49,158 nucleotides of DNA. Origin: an uncultured Lachnospiraceae bacterium. GTDB taxonomy: Bacteria > Bacillota > Clostridia > Lachnospirales > Lachnospiraceae. A program made the translations under genes and the position numbers. This document shows, piece after piece, positions 32,812-42,198 of the stretch (its first letter is position 1; each line of letters begins with the position of its first letter). Under the pieces are notes generated by a model. It had not been told where the DNA came from. It was given only the letters and a program-made list of their open reading frames with translations, and ran no database searches. The DNA lies in the NCBI GenBank assembly GCA_902792005.1, contig CADAXW010000008.1, positions 1-49,158 of the forward strand, read 5' to 3'.

Positions 32812-34305
32812 TCATCCAAATCGCAGCTTCCCCTCGGTGGCTTCCCGCTTCCGCTCGATCATCTCATCGATCCGGCCCATATACTGGTCTACATTCTTCA
32901 CATCCTCAACCCGGTCCACGCCCAGGATCTCGCCCGTCTGCTCATCCATCCGGAGAAGCTTCGTTACGGAGCCTGCGCCTGCCGCCATGATGTCCAGCCG
33001 TTCTTCAATGGTGAGAACATTGTAAAGACAGGGCTTCTTCGCGTAGCCCACATTTTCAAGGTTCCCGGAAATGTTCTTCTGTCGGTACAGGTAGTAGGGC
33101 GTGAGCCCCATTCTCGTTGCGCTTTCATGGGCCAGCTCCAGCATTTTGTCCGTGTACCTGTGGAAGGTATGTCGAAGGGCATCAAACTGATTCTTCAACT
33201 CAGCCGCCCGTTTCACTGCCAGACTGTGGACTGTAAGGCTGTCCGGTGCCAGCTTCTCGATCAGTCCCAGGGTATAACGCATGTCATCCGGGGTCTCCTC
33301 CGGAAGTCCTGCGATGATATCCATGTTGATATTCTCAAAGGAGAATTCCTTTGCAAGGCGGAATGCCCGGATCACGTCCTCCGAGGTATGGTCCCGGCCG
33401 ATCTTCTGCAGCGTACGGTCCCGCATGGTCTGGGGATTGATGCTGATGCGGGTAACACCATGCCGCTTCATCACCCGCATTTTATCCGGGTTCATGCTGT
33501 CCGGCCTTCCGGCCTCCACCGTATACTCCCTGAGATGGGAAAAATCAAAATTATCTGCAATGGCCTGCAGCAGACGGTCCAGAAAGCCCGCTTCCAGGGA
33601 AGTGGGCGTACCTCCTCCGATATACACGGAAACCAGCCGTCTCTTTCGGTTTACATAAGATAAAATCTGCAGCTCCTGGATGAGAGCGTCCAGATATTCA
33701 CTGACTGACATGGCATACTGGTCGATGGGATATGCCGCAAAGGAACAGTAAAGGCAGCGGGTGGGGCAGAAGGGAATTCCCACATAGAGGCAATAATCCC
33801 GCATGGGATCCACACTTTCCAGCAGTTCCTTCTCGCGAATGGCTACGTCCACTGCAAGGGACGCCTTCTCCTCCGATACCTGATAGGCCTCCATGTATCC
33901 GTCGATGATCTCATCCCGTTCCAGTCCGTCCTTCAGTGCTTTGGAGGCGATCTTCGTGGGACGCATGCCCGTAAGGCTTCCCCAGGGAAGCTCCCGTCCG
34001 GTATAGTCCGAAAGCAGCCGGTATGACGCCAGCTTCAGACGATTTCGAAATGCGGCCCTGTTCTCATAATCCCCGTTGATATAGGCGGTAAATACCACCT
34101 TTCCGTTCTCCTCCAGACGAAGACGGGTATGCTGCTCCCGATAGAGCGCAGTAAATACAAACCGGAACTCCTGAAAGAGCTCCCGTTTGTAGTCCGCCAC
34201 CTGTTCCGGTGAAACCCCCTGGATCTTCTCCTCTGCATAAAAGGCCTGAAGCATGGCCCGGAGGTCATTCGTATAGGAAATGTCGTTCTCAACCAGCAGG
34301 ATCAT
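32812..34305 (-). CDS. hemZ: Oxygen-independent coproporphyrinogen III dehydrogenase HemZ
   Basis: A 497-aa radical SAM protein of the HemZ type. The 4Fe-4S cysteines are Cys180, Cys184 and Cys187 in FCPTRCLYCSF, and the YIGGGTPTSL glycine motif follows. The N-terminal extension of about 165 residues before the radical SAM core is characteristic of HemZ as opposed to the shorter HemN/HemW. The ATG follows AAGGAAAAAGA. It lies 66 bases after the MBL gene. hisS, often next in this order, is absent. Confidence 0.9.
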   Translation of the reverse strand: MILLVENDISYTNDLRAMLQAFYAEEKIQGVSPEQVADYKRELFQEFRFVFTALYREQHTRLRLEENGKVVFTAYINGDYENRAAFRNRLKLASYRLLSDYTGRELPWGSLTGMRPTKIASKALKDGLERDEIIDGYMEAYQVSEEKASLAVDVAIREKELLESVDPMRDYCLYVGIPFCPTRCLYCSFAAYPIDQYAMSVSEYLDALIQELQILSYVNRKRRLVSVYIGGGTPTSLEAGFLDRLLQAIADNFDFSHLREYTVEAGRPDSMNPDKMRVMKRHGVTRISINPQTMRDRTLQKIGRDHTSEDVIRAFRLAKEFSFENINMDIIAGLPEETPDDMRYTLGLIEKLAPDSLTVHSLAVKRAAELKNQFDALRHTFHRYTDKMLELAHESATRMGLTPYYLYRQKNISGNLENVGYAKKPCLYNVLTIEERLDIMAAGAGSVTKLLRMDEQTGEILGVDRVEDVKNVDQYMGRIDEMIERKREATEGKLRFG

Positions 34306-34371
34306 TCTTTTTCCTTAACCTCTGCCCTTAACTTTATCTCTCACTTTTATCTAATACTTCTTCCCTCAGGA

Positions 34372-35007
34372 TCAGAAGTACATATTCTCTGCGATCTCGC
34401 GTTCGATGGTGGTTGCCCGGTCATGTCCCGGGAATACCAGGGTATTCTCCGGAAGGGTAAAGAGCTTCTTCCGGATCCCGGACATCAAGGCATCCTGGCT
34501 TCCGCCGGGGAAGTCCGTCCGTCCCACACTGCCGGCAAACAGCGTATCTCCGTCAAAGAGAAGATGCTGCTCCGGGAAGTAGTAGCACATGCCGCCGGGA
34601 GTATGTCCCGGAACCTGAATGCACTGCATTTTCGTGCCAAGGATATCCAGTACCTCTCCGTCGGTTACGGTACGATCCGGCTCCAGAGAGAAGCTCTCGC
34701 CGATAAATGGAATGGACAGGTTCTTCATGGGATCCTTCAGCCACTCCACATCATCCTTTCCGATGATGATCTCGATCTCCGGATACTCCTCCTTCAGCCG
34801 CGGAACCGCCATGCAATGGTCAAAATGTCCGTGGGTCAGCAGGATCGCCTTCGGAACCAGGACCTGGTCCTCGATCATGGCAACCAGATGATCGCCGCTG
34901 TCTGCGGGATCGATGATCACCGTATCCTTGGTCTGCACATTTGAAACTGTATAGCAGTTGGTGGACACAGGGCCCAGCACTGCAGAAATGATATTTAACT
35001 CAACCAT
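34372..35007 (-). CDS. MBL-fold metallo-hydrolase (glyoxalase II-like)
   Basis: A 211-aa metallo-beta-lactamase-fold protein. Zinc ligands are His59, His61, Asp63 and His64 in LLTHGHFDH, with later ligands in PGHTPGGMCYYF, the Asp of LLFDGDTLFAG, and VFPGHD. It resembles the small hydroxyacylglutathione hydrolase-like proteins often found between relA and hemZ in Clostridia; the substrate is not known. It lies 63 bases after relA. Confidence 0.9.
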   Translation of the reverse strand: MVELNIISAVLGPVSTNCYTVSNVQTKDTVIIDPADSGDHLVAMIEDQVLVPKAILLTHGHFDHCMAVPRLKEEYPEIEIIIGKDDVEWLKDPMKNLSIPFIGESFSLEPDRTVTDGEVLDILGTKMQCIQVPGHTPGGMCYYFPEQHLLFDGDTLFAGSVGRTDFPGGSQDALMSGIRKKLFTLPENTLVFPGHDRATTIEREIAENMYF

Positions 35008-35070
35008 ATATTCTTCTCCGTCGTAATTATTGCACCGAAATGTCCGGCGTATCGCTCTTCGCCCTCGGCA

Positions 35071-37347
35071 TCAGCCTGTGGTACGCTCGATATCGATGAT
35101 CCCTTCTATGTTCCGGATCTTGGAGGACAGCCATGCCAGCTGCTCCTTGGAACGAACTCCGAACTGCATGGTGATGGTCATCTTTCCCTGCTTGGAGGTG
35201 CGCACCGTCATACCCTTGATGCCTACCTTTGCCTCGTTGAACACCTTGGAGATCTCGAATACGATTCCCTGTCTTCCGGATGCGTAAATGTTGATCTCCG
35301 TCATGTACTCTGCTTCCGGCTGCTCCGTTGCGCCCTCGGCCCATTCGGCTTCGATCAGGCGGGCACGGTCGCCCTCATCCATACTGAGTACATTGATGCA
35401 GTCCGTCCGGTGAATGGAGATTCCACGTCCCCGGGTGATGAACCCGACGATCTCGTCTCCGGGCACGGGGGAACAGCATTTGGAGAAGCGGACTGCCACA
35501 TCATGGATCCCCTGAACCTTGATCCCGCCCTTGGGGATCTCATAGACATGCCGGCCGCGTCGGATCTCAGAAACCAGCTCCTCATCCGTCTTGTCTTTAT
35601 TCTGCAGACGGGTGCGTTCCTCCAGCAGACGGTTAACGATCTGCCCCTCCTTGATACCGCCATGTCCCACGGCAGCCATAAGGCTGTCCCAATCCGGGAA
35701 GTTATACTTCTTCAGCGTGGGTTCCATCAGCTCCGGCACCAGAAGCTCGGAGGTGGCGATTCCCTTGGTCTTACAGTAATCGTCGACTGCCGCCTTCCCC
35801 TTCTGGATATTATCCGCCTTATGCTCCTGGCGGAACCACTGATTGATCTTGTTCTTGGCCTGCGAGCTCTTCACCACCTTCAGCCAGTCCTGACTGGGGC
35901 CCTTGGAATTACCCGAGGTAATGATCTCCACCAGATCCCCGCTGCGAAGCGGTGTCTCGATGGGAACCATGGAGCCGTTGATCCTTGCGCCGACCATGGT
36001 ATTTCCCACAGCGGTATGGATCAGATATGCGAAGTCGATGGGAGTGGAGCCCTTGGGAAGGGTCTTCACATCTCCAGCGGGAGTAAAGACATAAACCTGA
36101 TCCGTGAACAGATCCAGATCCGTCTTAACCGCATTCATGAATTCCTTATTATCCGTGGTATCGTTCTGCCACTCCAGGATCTCACGAAGCCAGTTCAGCT
36201 TCTCCTCCTCGCTCGTGACATTTTTCGAACCACTTTCCTTATATTTCCAATGAGCGGCAATACCGTATTCAGCGATCCGGTGCATCTCGTAGGTCCGGAT
36301 CTGAATCTCAAAGGGCTTGCCCTCATGTCCGATCAGGGTGGTGTGCAGGGACTGGTACATGTTCGCCTTCGGCATGGCGATATAGTCCTTGAACCTTCCG
36401 GGGATCGGCTTATATTTCTCGTGAATGATACCCAGAGCCGCATAACAGTCGCGCACGGTATCCACCTTGACACGCAGTGCGAAGACATCATAGATCTGAT
36501 CCAGCGTCTTGTTCTGGGTCTTCATCTTCTTGTATATACTGAAAATGTGCTTTACACGTCCGTCGATCTCCGCCTGAATGCCGGCCTCACGGATATGGCG
36601 GGATACCTCCTCCACCATATGAGAGATAAACTCCTCTCTCTCTGCCAGACGTTCGTCGATCTTCTGCTGCAGATCCTTATAGACCTCGGGATAGAGGTAC
36701 TGCATGCAGAGGTCATCCAGCTCGATCTTGATCTTGGAGATACCGAGCCTGTGCGCGATGGGCGCGTAGATGTCCATAGTCTCTCTGGCTTTTTCGATCT
36801 GCTTGGCGGGAGACTGATACTGCAGAGTTCTCAGGTTATGCAGACGGTCCGCCAGCTTGATGATGATAACGCGGATATCCTTGGCCATGGCCAGGAACAT
36901 TTTCCGAAGATTTTCTGCCTGGATCTCGATCTTATCCTGGGAAAGATTCAGCTGTGTCAGCTTGGTAACGCCGTCCACCAGAAGCGCCACCTCATCGGAG
37001 AACTCTCTCGCCACATCCTCCTTCGTCATGGCGGTATCCTCTACCACGTCATGAAGAAGTCCGGCAACGATGGTCTCCTTATCCATTTCCAGCTCTGCAA
37101 GTATGATGGCTACGCAGAGCGGATGAATGATGTAGGGCTCTCCTGATTTCCGCTTCTGCCCCTGATGTGCCTCGTCAGCCACATGGTACGCTTTCTCGAT
37201 CAGCGAAAAATCATCTGAGGGATGATATATGCGGATGAATCGCAGGAGTTCCTGGTACAGTACTTCCGGTGATGTGAAATCATCTGGTGTGGAAAGTTCT
37301 TGTGCCGGTTTATGCTGTTTGATCAATTCTCGAACGGTTTCTTCCAT
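35071..37347 (-). CDS. relA: Bifunctional (p)ppGpp synthetase/hydrolase
   Basis: A 758-aa Rel enzyme, the long stringent-response protein that makes and degrades (p)ppGpp. The hydrolase domain has His61, His99-Asp100, Glu103-Asp104 (HDVVEDT) and the DRLHNLRTL motif. The synthetase domain (about 255-370) has GRFKDYIAMPKANMYQSLH and EIQIRT. TGS (about 415-480), a helical/zinc-finger region with CCSPVPGD, and a C-terminal ACT domain (about 685-758) follow. Both active sites look complete. The ATG follows AAAGGGGAG. It is 59 bases after apt. Confidence 0.97.
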   Translation of the reverse strand: MEETVRELIKQHKPAQELSTPDDFTSPEVLYQELLRFIRIYHPSDDFSLIEKAYHVADEAHQGQKRKSGEPYIIHPLCVAIILAELEMDKETIVAGLLHDVVEDTAMTKEDVAREFSDEVALLVDGVTKLTQLNLSQDKIEIQAENLRKMFLAMAKDIRVIIIKLADRLHNLRTLQYQSPAKQIEKARETMDIYAPIAHRLGISKIKIELDDLCMQYLYPEVYKDLQQKIDERLAEREEFISHMVEEVSRHIREAGIQAEIDGRVKHIFSIYKKMKTQNKTLDQIYDVFALRVKVDTVRDCYAALGIIHEKYKPIPGRFKDYIAMPKANMYQSLHTTLIGHEGKPFEIQIRTYEMHRIAEYGIAAHWKYKESGSKNVTSEEEKLNWLREILEWQNDTTDNKEFMNAVKTDLDLFTDQVYVFTPAGDVKTLPKGSTPIDFAYLIHTAVGNTMVGARINGSMVPIETPLRSGDLVEIITSGNSKGPSQDWLKVVKSSQAKNKINQWFRQEHKADNIQKGKAAVDDYCKTKGIATSELLVPELMEPTLKKYNFPDWDSLMAAVGHGGIKEGQIVNRLLEERTRLQNKDKTDEELVSEIRRGRHVYEIPKGGIKVQGIHDVAVRFSKCCSPVPGDEIVGFITRGRGISIHRTDCINVLSMDEGDRARLIEAEWAEGATEQPEAEYMTEINIYASGRQGIVFEISKVFNEAKVGIKGMTVRTSKQGKMTITMQFGVRSKEQLAWLSSKIRNIEGIIDIERTTG

Positions 37348-37406
37348 TACAAACTCCCCTTTCTCTCATATTCCCCAGATAACAACGAACCCCCGGATCA
37401 AATGCC

Positions 37407-37931
37407 TTACAATCCCTTGTAGCTCACTACGCTTGCTACATCATAACCCTTCAGCTTCTCTCTGCCCTTCAGATCCTCCAGCTCAATGAGGAAGATCATC
37501 TTCACAACTTCTCCGCCAAGTGACTCTACCAGGTGCGCGGCTGCTGCCACGGTTCCGCCGGTGGCGATGAGGTCGTCAATGATGACCACCTTCTGTCCGG
37601 GCAGGATATCATCCTTATGTACTTCGATGGTGGCGGTTCCATACTCCAGATCATAGGTCTCCTCCACGGTCTCCCGGGGAAGCTTGCCCTTCTTACGAAT
37701 GGGAACCAGCGACTTCTTCTTGTTATAGGCAATGGGCGCACCGATCAGGAAGCCTCTGGACTCCACACCGGCGATCACATCATACTCGATTCCATCCAGC
37801 AGCTTTGTCAGCTCATCTATCGCCAGCCGAAAACCATCCGGATCCTTCAGCACGCTGGTCACATCACGAAACATAACCCCCGGCTTCGGAAAATCCGGGA
37901 TCGTTACAATATAATCCTCTAAACTCTTCAT
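37407..37931 (-). CDS. apt: Adenine phosphoribosyltransferase
   Basis: A 174-aa purine salvage enzyme (adenine + PRPP to AMP). The PRPP-binding motif VVIIDDLIATGGT is at 115-127, and the N-terminal adenine-binding region with GVMFRDVT is present. The length is normal. It lies 14 bases after recJ and 59 before relA, the usual order in Firmicutes. Confidence 0.97.
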   Translation of the reverse strand: MKSLEDYIVTIPDFPKPGVMFRDVTSVLKDPDGFRLAIDELTKLLDGIEYDVIAGVESRGFLIGAPIAYNKKKSLVPIRKKGKLPRETVEETYDLEYGTATIEVHKDDILPGQKVVIIDDLIATGGTVAAAAHLVESLGGEVVKMIFLIELEDLKGREKLKGYDVASVVSYKGL

Positions 37932-37945
37932 AGCCCCTTACCTTT

Positions 37946-39694
37946 CTATGCTTCCGTCTTCCGGAAGTCTTCCACGATACACTCCGCGCTTTCTTCTCCG
38001 CGGAAACGGTTCACGCCTACAGAATATATGATATCCAGCTTGGGATATTTATTTATTTTAACACAATTATTCACATCCGACCACATTTTTATAGATTCCA
38101 TGAAGGATTCCGGCCGAAACAGCTTTGCCTTTACCAACTGCCCCCGTTTATCCCGGAAGCTGAGTACCGCCAGGGCTCCGTCCCCTAAGGTCTTGATCTC
38201 CTCCAGCTGCAGTCCGCTCTCCCCAAAATGTGGCTTTGGATTCTTATTTCCGAAGGGCTCCAGCTGCTCCAGCTGTTTGGCCAGTTCCAGTGTGACGTAG
38301 GACAGGGGCATGGGGACATCGATATAGACCTTCTCCACCAGCTCGTCCTCCGTCAAGGTCTCCTGTTCGTTCATGCGGCTCCGCAGAGGCTCCAGTTCCT
38401 CTCTTCGGATGGTAAGGCCTGCCGCCATGGGATGTCCGCCGAAATGTACGATATGCTGCTCTGCGGATTGAAGTGCCTTAAACATGTTATAGGGCTCAAT
38501 GGATCTGGCGGAGCCCTTCAGCAGGGTTTCATCCTCGGAGGACTTTGCGAAAACGATGGTGGGCCGGTAGTAGGCCTCCTTGATCCGGCTTGCCACGATC
38601 CCTGCCAGGGATTCATGAAGCTCCGGTACCTCCACCAGAAGGATATGGTCTCTTTCTGCCATCCCCTGATCCTCAATGATCTCCAGTGCTCGGTCTGCCC
38701 CATCCTGGGTCGACTGCTTCCGGCTTTCGTTCAGCTCCTTCACTTCCTCCGCCATCCGCTTTGCTTCCTCAGGATCTGTGCAGAGCAGCAGCTTCATGGC
38801 TTCCTTTGCACTGGACAGTCTTCCCTCCGCATTGATGCAGGGGCCGATCACGTATCCCAGGTTACCTGCCGTCACAACGCCCTTCGCCATGATCCCCGTG
38901 ACCTCAAGAAGCGCCCGAAGTCCCACATTTTCAGTTTGGAGCATGACCCGAAGCCCCTCCCGCACCAGGATCCGGTTTTCCTGGATCAGCGGCATGATAT
39001 CACATACGGTTCCCAGAGCCACAAACTCCAGAAAATCCGTACTTCCCAGCGGTTTTCCCTCTGCCAGAGAAAGCTCCCGGATCAGCTTGTAGACCACCTC
39101 GGCGCCACAGATATTATTAAACGGATACTGGCAGGCCTCCTGCCAGGGATCGATCACCACATCCGCCGCCGGCAGCTTATCCTGTACCTGGTGATGATCC
39201 GTTACGATCACGGTCATTCCCAGTTCCTTTGCCCTGTCCACCGCCTCGTTGCAGGCGATGCCGTTGTCACTGGTTACAATGGTATCCACTCCCTCTTCAT
39301 GAGCCAGATCCACCATCCGGACATTCATTCCGTACCCATCCCGGATCCGGTCCGGAATATCGATGGATACCTCTCCGTCCAGACGGAGCAGTCCTTTATA
39401 CAGGATATATGCCGAGGTGACACCGTCCACATCATAGTCTGACATGATACGGATGTGCCTTTTCTCCTTCAGCTTCTCCTGCAGGATCCGTACCGCCGGC
39501 TCCATGCCCAGCATCAGTTTTGAATCCGGGATGCTGTCCAGTGTCCCGTAGAGATAATACTCCTGCTCCTCGGCTGTTGCGAACCCCCGGTTCACAAGGA
39601 CCCTGGCCATCACCGGAGAGATCCCCAGCCTCTGCCCCAAGCCGCTAAAATCGGCCTTCTTCATATGTACTCTCCACTCGACTGTTTTTCTCAT
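37946..39694 (-). CDS. recJ: Single-stranded-DNA-specific exonuclease RecJ
   Basis: A 582-aa DHH-family 5'-3' exonuclease for recombination and repair. The DHH domain begins with MSDYDVDGVTSA (about residue 83) and has DHHQVQDKLP. The DHHA1 domain carries HFGGHPMAAGLTI, and a C-terminal OB-like domain follows (FGNKNPKPHF onward). The true start is the ATG at 39694 with AGGAGATAT upstream; the longer frame to 39805 runs into the secDF terminator. Confidence 0.95.
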   Translation of the reverse strand: MRKTVEWRVHMKKADFSGLGQRLGISPVMARVLVNRGFATAEEQEYYLYGTLDSIPDSKLMLGMEPAVRILQEKLKEKRHIRIMSDYDVDGVTSAYILYKGLLRLDGEVSIDIPDRIRDGYGMNVRMVDLAHEEGVDTIVTSDNGIACNEAVDRAKELGMTVIVTDHHQVQDKLPAADVVIDPWQEACQYPFNNICGAEVVYKLIRELSLAEGKPLGSTDFLEFVALGTVCDIMPLIQENRILVREGLRVMLQTENVGLRALLEVTGIMAKGVVTAGNLGYVIGPCINAEGRLSSAKEAMKLLLCTDPEEAKRMAEEVKELNESRKQSTQDGADRALEIIEDQGMAERDHILLVEVPELHESLAGIVASRIKEAYYRPTIVFAKSSEDETLLKGSARSIEPYNMFKALQSAEQHIVHFGGHPMAAGLTIRREELEPLRSRMNEQETLTEDELVEKVYIDVPMPLSYVTLELAKQLEQLEPFGNKNPKPHFGESGLQLEEIKTLGDGALAVLSFRDKRGQLVKAKLFRPESFMESIKMWSDVNNCVKINKYPKLDIIYSVGVNRFRGEESAECIVEDFRKTEA

Positions 39695-39772
39695 ATATCT
39701 CCTAAGCTCCCTCTTCCAATCCTGTCCAAATTCCAACCCCTCCGAATGACGTCCCTCCCTTTCATTCGAAAA

Positions 39773-39802
39773 CGGAAGAAGCCACAGGAAACTCCTGTGG
39801 CT
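39773..39802 (-). terminator. Terminator of secDF
   Basis: AGCCACAGGA (39780-39789) and TCCTGTGGCT (39793-39802) form a perfect 10-bp stem with a 3-base loop, 16 bases past the secDF stop. On the minus strand TTCTTCCGTTTTC follows, a loose T-rich tail. Confidence 0.65.
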
Positions 39803-39818
39803 CATCCTGATTTATTAC

Positions 39819-42101
39819 TTATTTTGCCGCAACCTTTGCGGTCTTCTTATCCGAAGCTTTGACAGCCTTTCCGCCGTCCTTGTCCGATGAAGCATCTGCC
39901 TTCTTCCTTCCGATATGCTTCTTCAGGAACAGCCACAGCGGGCCGGTGATGAAGATGGAAGAATACAGACCACAGATCAGACCTGCGATCAGGGTCAGGG
40001 TGAACTCCTTCAGGGAAGCAACACCCATGATATACAGCATAAAGATCGTTGAGAATGTCGTCAGGGTTGAGTAGATATTTCTCGTCATGGTCTGTGAGAT
40101 CGAGGTATCGACCACAGTGTCATAACCAACCTGTTTTACATTCATATCACGCAGGTTCTCACGGATACGGTCGAAGATGATGATCGTCGCATTGATCGAG
40201 TAACCCACAATGGTCAGCATACATGCGATAAATGTACCGCCGACCGTAAGGTACGCCACGGAATAAACCATGAACACAACCATGACGTCGTGTACCAGCG
40301 CGATAACCGCAGCCGCACCGAAACGCACATCCGAGAACCGGATAGCGATATAGATCAGCATCAGGATGGATGCAACAACAACCGCCAGGATCGCATCTCT
40401 CTGCATCTCACTGGAGATGGTGCTGCTGATATTCTCAGATTCAATCTTATCATCGGTAAGACTGAACTTCTGCTCTAAGGCATCCGATACCTTTGTACGG
40501 GTTTCCTCATCCATTTCAGCCGTCTTGAAGACGATCTGATTTGTTCCGTCTACGGTCTGGATCTGGATGGTACCTACATTGATACCCGCTGCATCCGCGA
40601 TCACCGGAGCGATATCCTTCTCAGCCTCTTCCAGAGTATATGCCTTATCAAATGTAACGGTTGTGGATGTACCGCCGCTGAACTCCAGACTGTAGTTCAG
40701 GGAGCTGCCACGGCCGTCGATGCTCTTGTTTACGAAGAGTGCGCCGATACCGCAGGCGATAACAACCAGAGAAATAAGTCCTGTGAACTTGAATGCCTTT
40801 GTAAACTTAACAACCTTCTTATGCTTTGACTCGCCATAAAGCTTCTTATTTGTAACACCAAGATTTGCAAAGCAGTTCAGAAGTACACGTGTAACCACAA
40901 GGGCTGTAAACATGGACAGAACGATACCAAGGATCAACGTCTTTGCAAAGCCCTTTACTGTACCGGAGCCCATAGCCAGAAGCACGACGCCGGCGATAAT
41001 GGTTGTGATATTTCCATCGAAGATGGCGGAGAAGGCCTTGGAGAAACCGTTCTTTATGGCCGTCTTTACCGTCTTTCCTTCACCGATCTCCTCTTTGATA
41101 CGCGTGAAGATGATGACATTTGCGTCCACCGCCATACCTATGGACAGGATGATACCTGCCAGACCGGGCAGTGTAAGAGAGATGTTCAGTGTCTGCAGGA
41201 AGAACAGCTCCAGGATCACATACACGGACAGTGCAATGGATGCAAGGAATCCGGGGAACCGGAATACAATGATCATGATCAGGAATACGATTCCGAGACC
41301 GATGGCACCTGCCTTCAGAGATGTGGAAACCGCATCACTACCCAGCTTAGCACCTACGACCTGAGAACGCAGCTCCTTCAGTGTCAGAGGAAGTGCACCG
41401 ATCTTGATGGTGCTTGCCAGAGACTCAGCCTCCTCATAGGAGCTGATGTTGTTGATCTCTGCGCTTCCGCCTGTGATAGCCTCCTGTACAGTAGGAGAAC
41501 TTACGATCTGTCCGTCATAAATGATATAAACGGGAGAACCTACATTTGCTGCAGTAACATCCGCAAACTTCTTTGCACCCTCGTCAGTAAACTGCAGGGA
41601 TACCACATTTTCCTTAGAACCTGTGGTCTGATCCTCACGGATTCCGCCGGAAGCATCCTTTACATCGGAACCGGTCAGAGCAGCCGTGTACTCCTTCCCT
41701 TCCTGGAATGCGGTGATATTTGCGGGGTCTACAAACTCCAGGGTACCGGGACGACCCATCTCATCCAGAATCTTGTTGGGATCGTACTTGCTGGTATCCA
41801 CCGGAATTTCTACGGTCAGACGATCACTACCCTCACGGTAAACCTCACCGTCTGTACTGTAGTTATCAACTCTTCGCTGCAGCTTATCCTGAGTTGCTGC
41901 GATGGCTGCGTCATCCGCATCCTTTTCAACGATCTCGTAGGTGACGCTGACGCCGCCGCGAAGATCCAGACCCAGGACAATGTCCTCAGCACGTCCTGCA
42001 TTGGTCTCCCCCAGTCCGTTGATTACCGTATAAACGGCACCTGCTACAAGCAGAGCGAACAGAAGAAGCCCAAGTACTGCATTTCTCTTTGCTTTCTTCA
42101 T
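39819..42101 (-). CDS. secDF: Fused protein-export membrane proteins SecD-SecF
   Basis: A 760-aa fusion of SecD and SecF, RND-like partners of SecYEG that use ion gradient to drive late protein export. The SecD half (about 1-440) begins with one TM, has the D1 motif LGLDLRGGVSV and a first extracytoplasmic domain, then a five-TM block. The SecF half (about 445-735) repeats this with YSLEFSGGTSTTV. The C-terminus is a Lys/Ala/Asp tail. The start is the ATG at 42101 (MKKAKRNAV) with AAGGAG upstream; the ten residues before it are rejected. It lies 97 bases after scfB. Confidence 0.96.
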   Translation of the reverse strand: MKKAKRNAVLGLLLFALLVAGAVYTVINGLGETNAGRAEDIVLGLDLRGGVSVTYEIVEKDADDAAIAATQDKLQRRVDNYSTDGEVYREGSDRLTVEIPVDTSKYDPNKILDEMGRPGTLEFVDPANITAFQEGKEYTAALTGSDVKDASGGIREDQTTGSKENVVSLQFTDEGAKKFADVTAANVGSPVYIIYDGQIVSSPTVQEAITGGSAEINNISSYEEAESLASTIKIGALPLTLKELRSQVVGAKLGSDAVSTSLKAGAIGLGIVFLIMIIVFRFPGFLASIALSVYVILELFFLQTLNISLTLPGLAGIILSIGMAVDANVIIFTRIKEEIGEGKTVKTAIKNGFSKAFSAIFDGNITTIIAGVVLLAMGSGTVKGFAKTLILGIVLSMFTALVVTRVLLNCFANLGVTNKKLYGESKHKKVVKFTKAFKFTGLISLVVIACGIGALFVNKSIDGRGSSLNYSLEFSGGTSTTVTFDKAYTLEEAEKDIAPVIADAAGINVGTIQIQTVDGTNQIVFKTAEMDEETRTKVSDALEQKFSLTDDKIESENISSTISSEMQRDAILAVVVASILMLIYIAIRFSDVRFGAAAVIALVHDVMVVFMVYSVAYLTVGGTFIACMLTIVGYSINATIIIFDRIRENLRDMNVKQVGYDTVVDTSISQTMTRNIYSTLTTFSTIFMLYIMGVASLKEFTLTLIAGLICGLYSSIFITGPLWLFLKKHIGRKKADASSDKDGGKAVKASDKKTAKVAAK

Positions 42102-42198
42102 CGTTTTACTCCTTAACTTTCTATCTCTCACCCGGTTTCCCGGAAAAGCTCATAATTTATATAGAAATATGTTTAGAACTATGTATAGAACAAACGGA

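Noticed and set aside
35027-35344. A 105-codon minus-strand frame at the end of relA
   Set aside because: It overlaps the ACT domain of Rel in another frame and has no recognisable feature.
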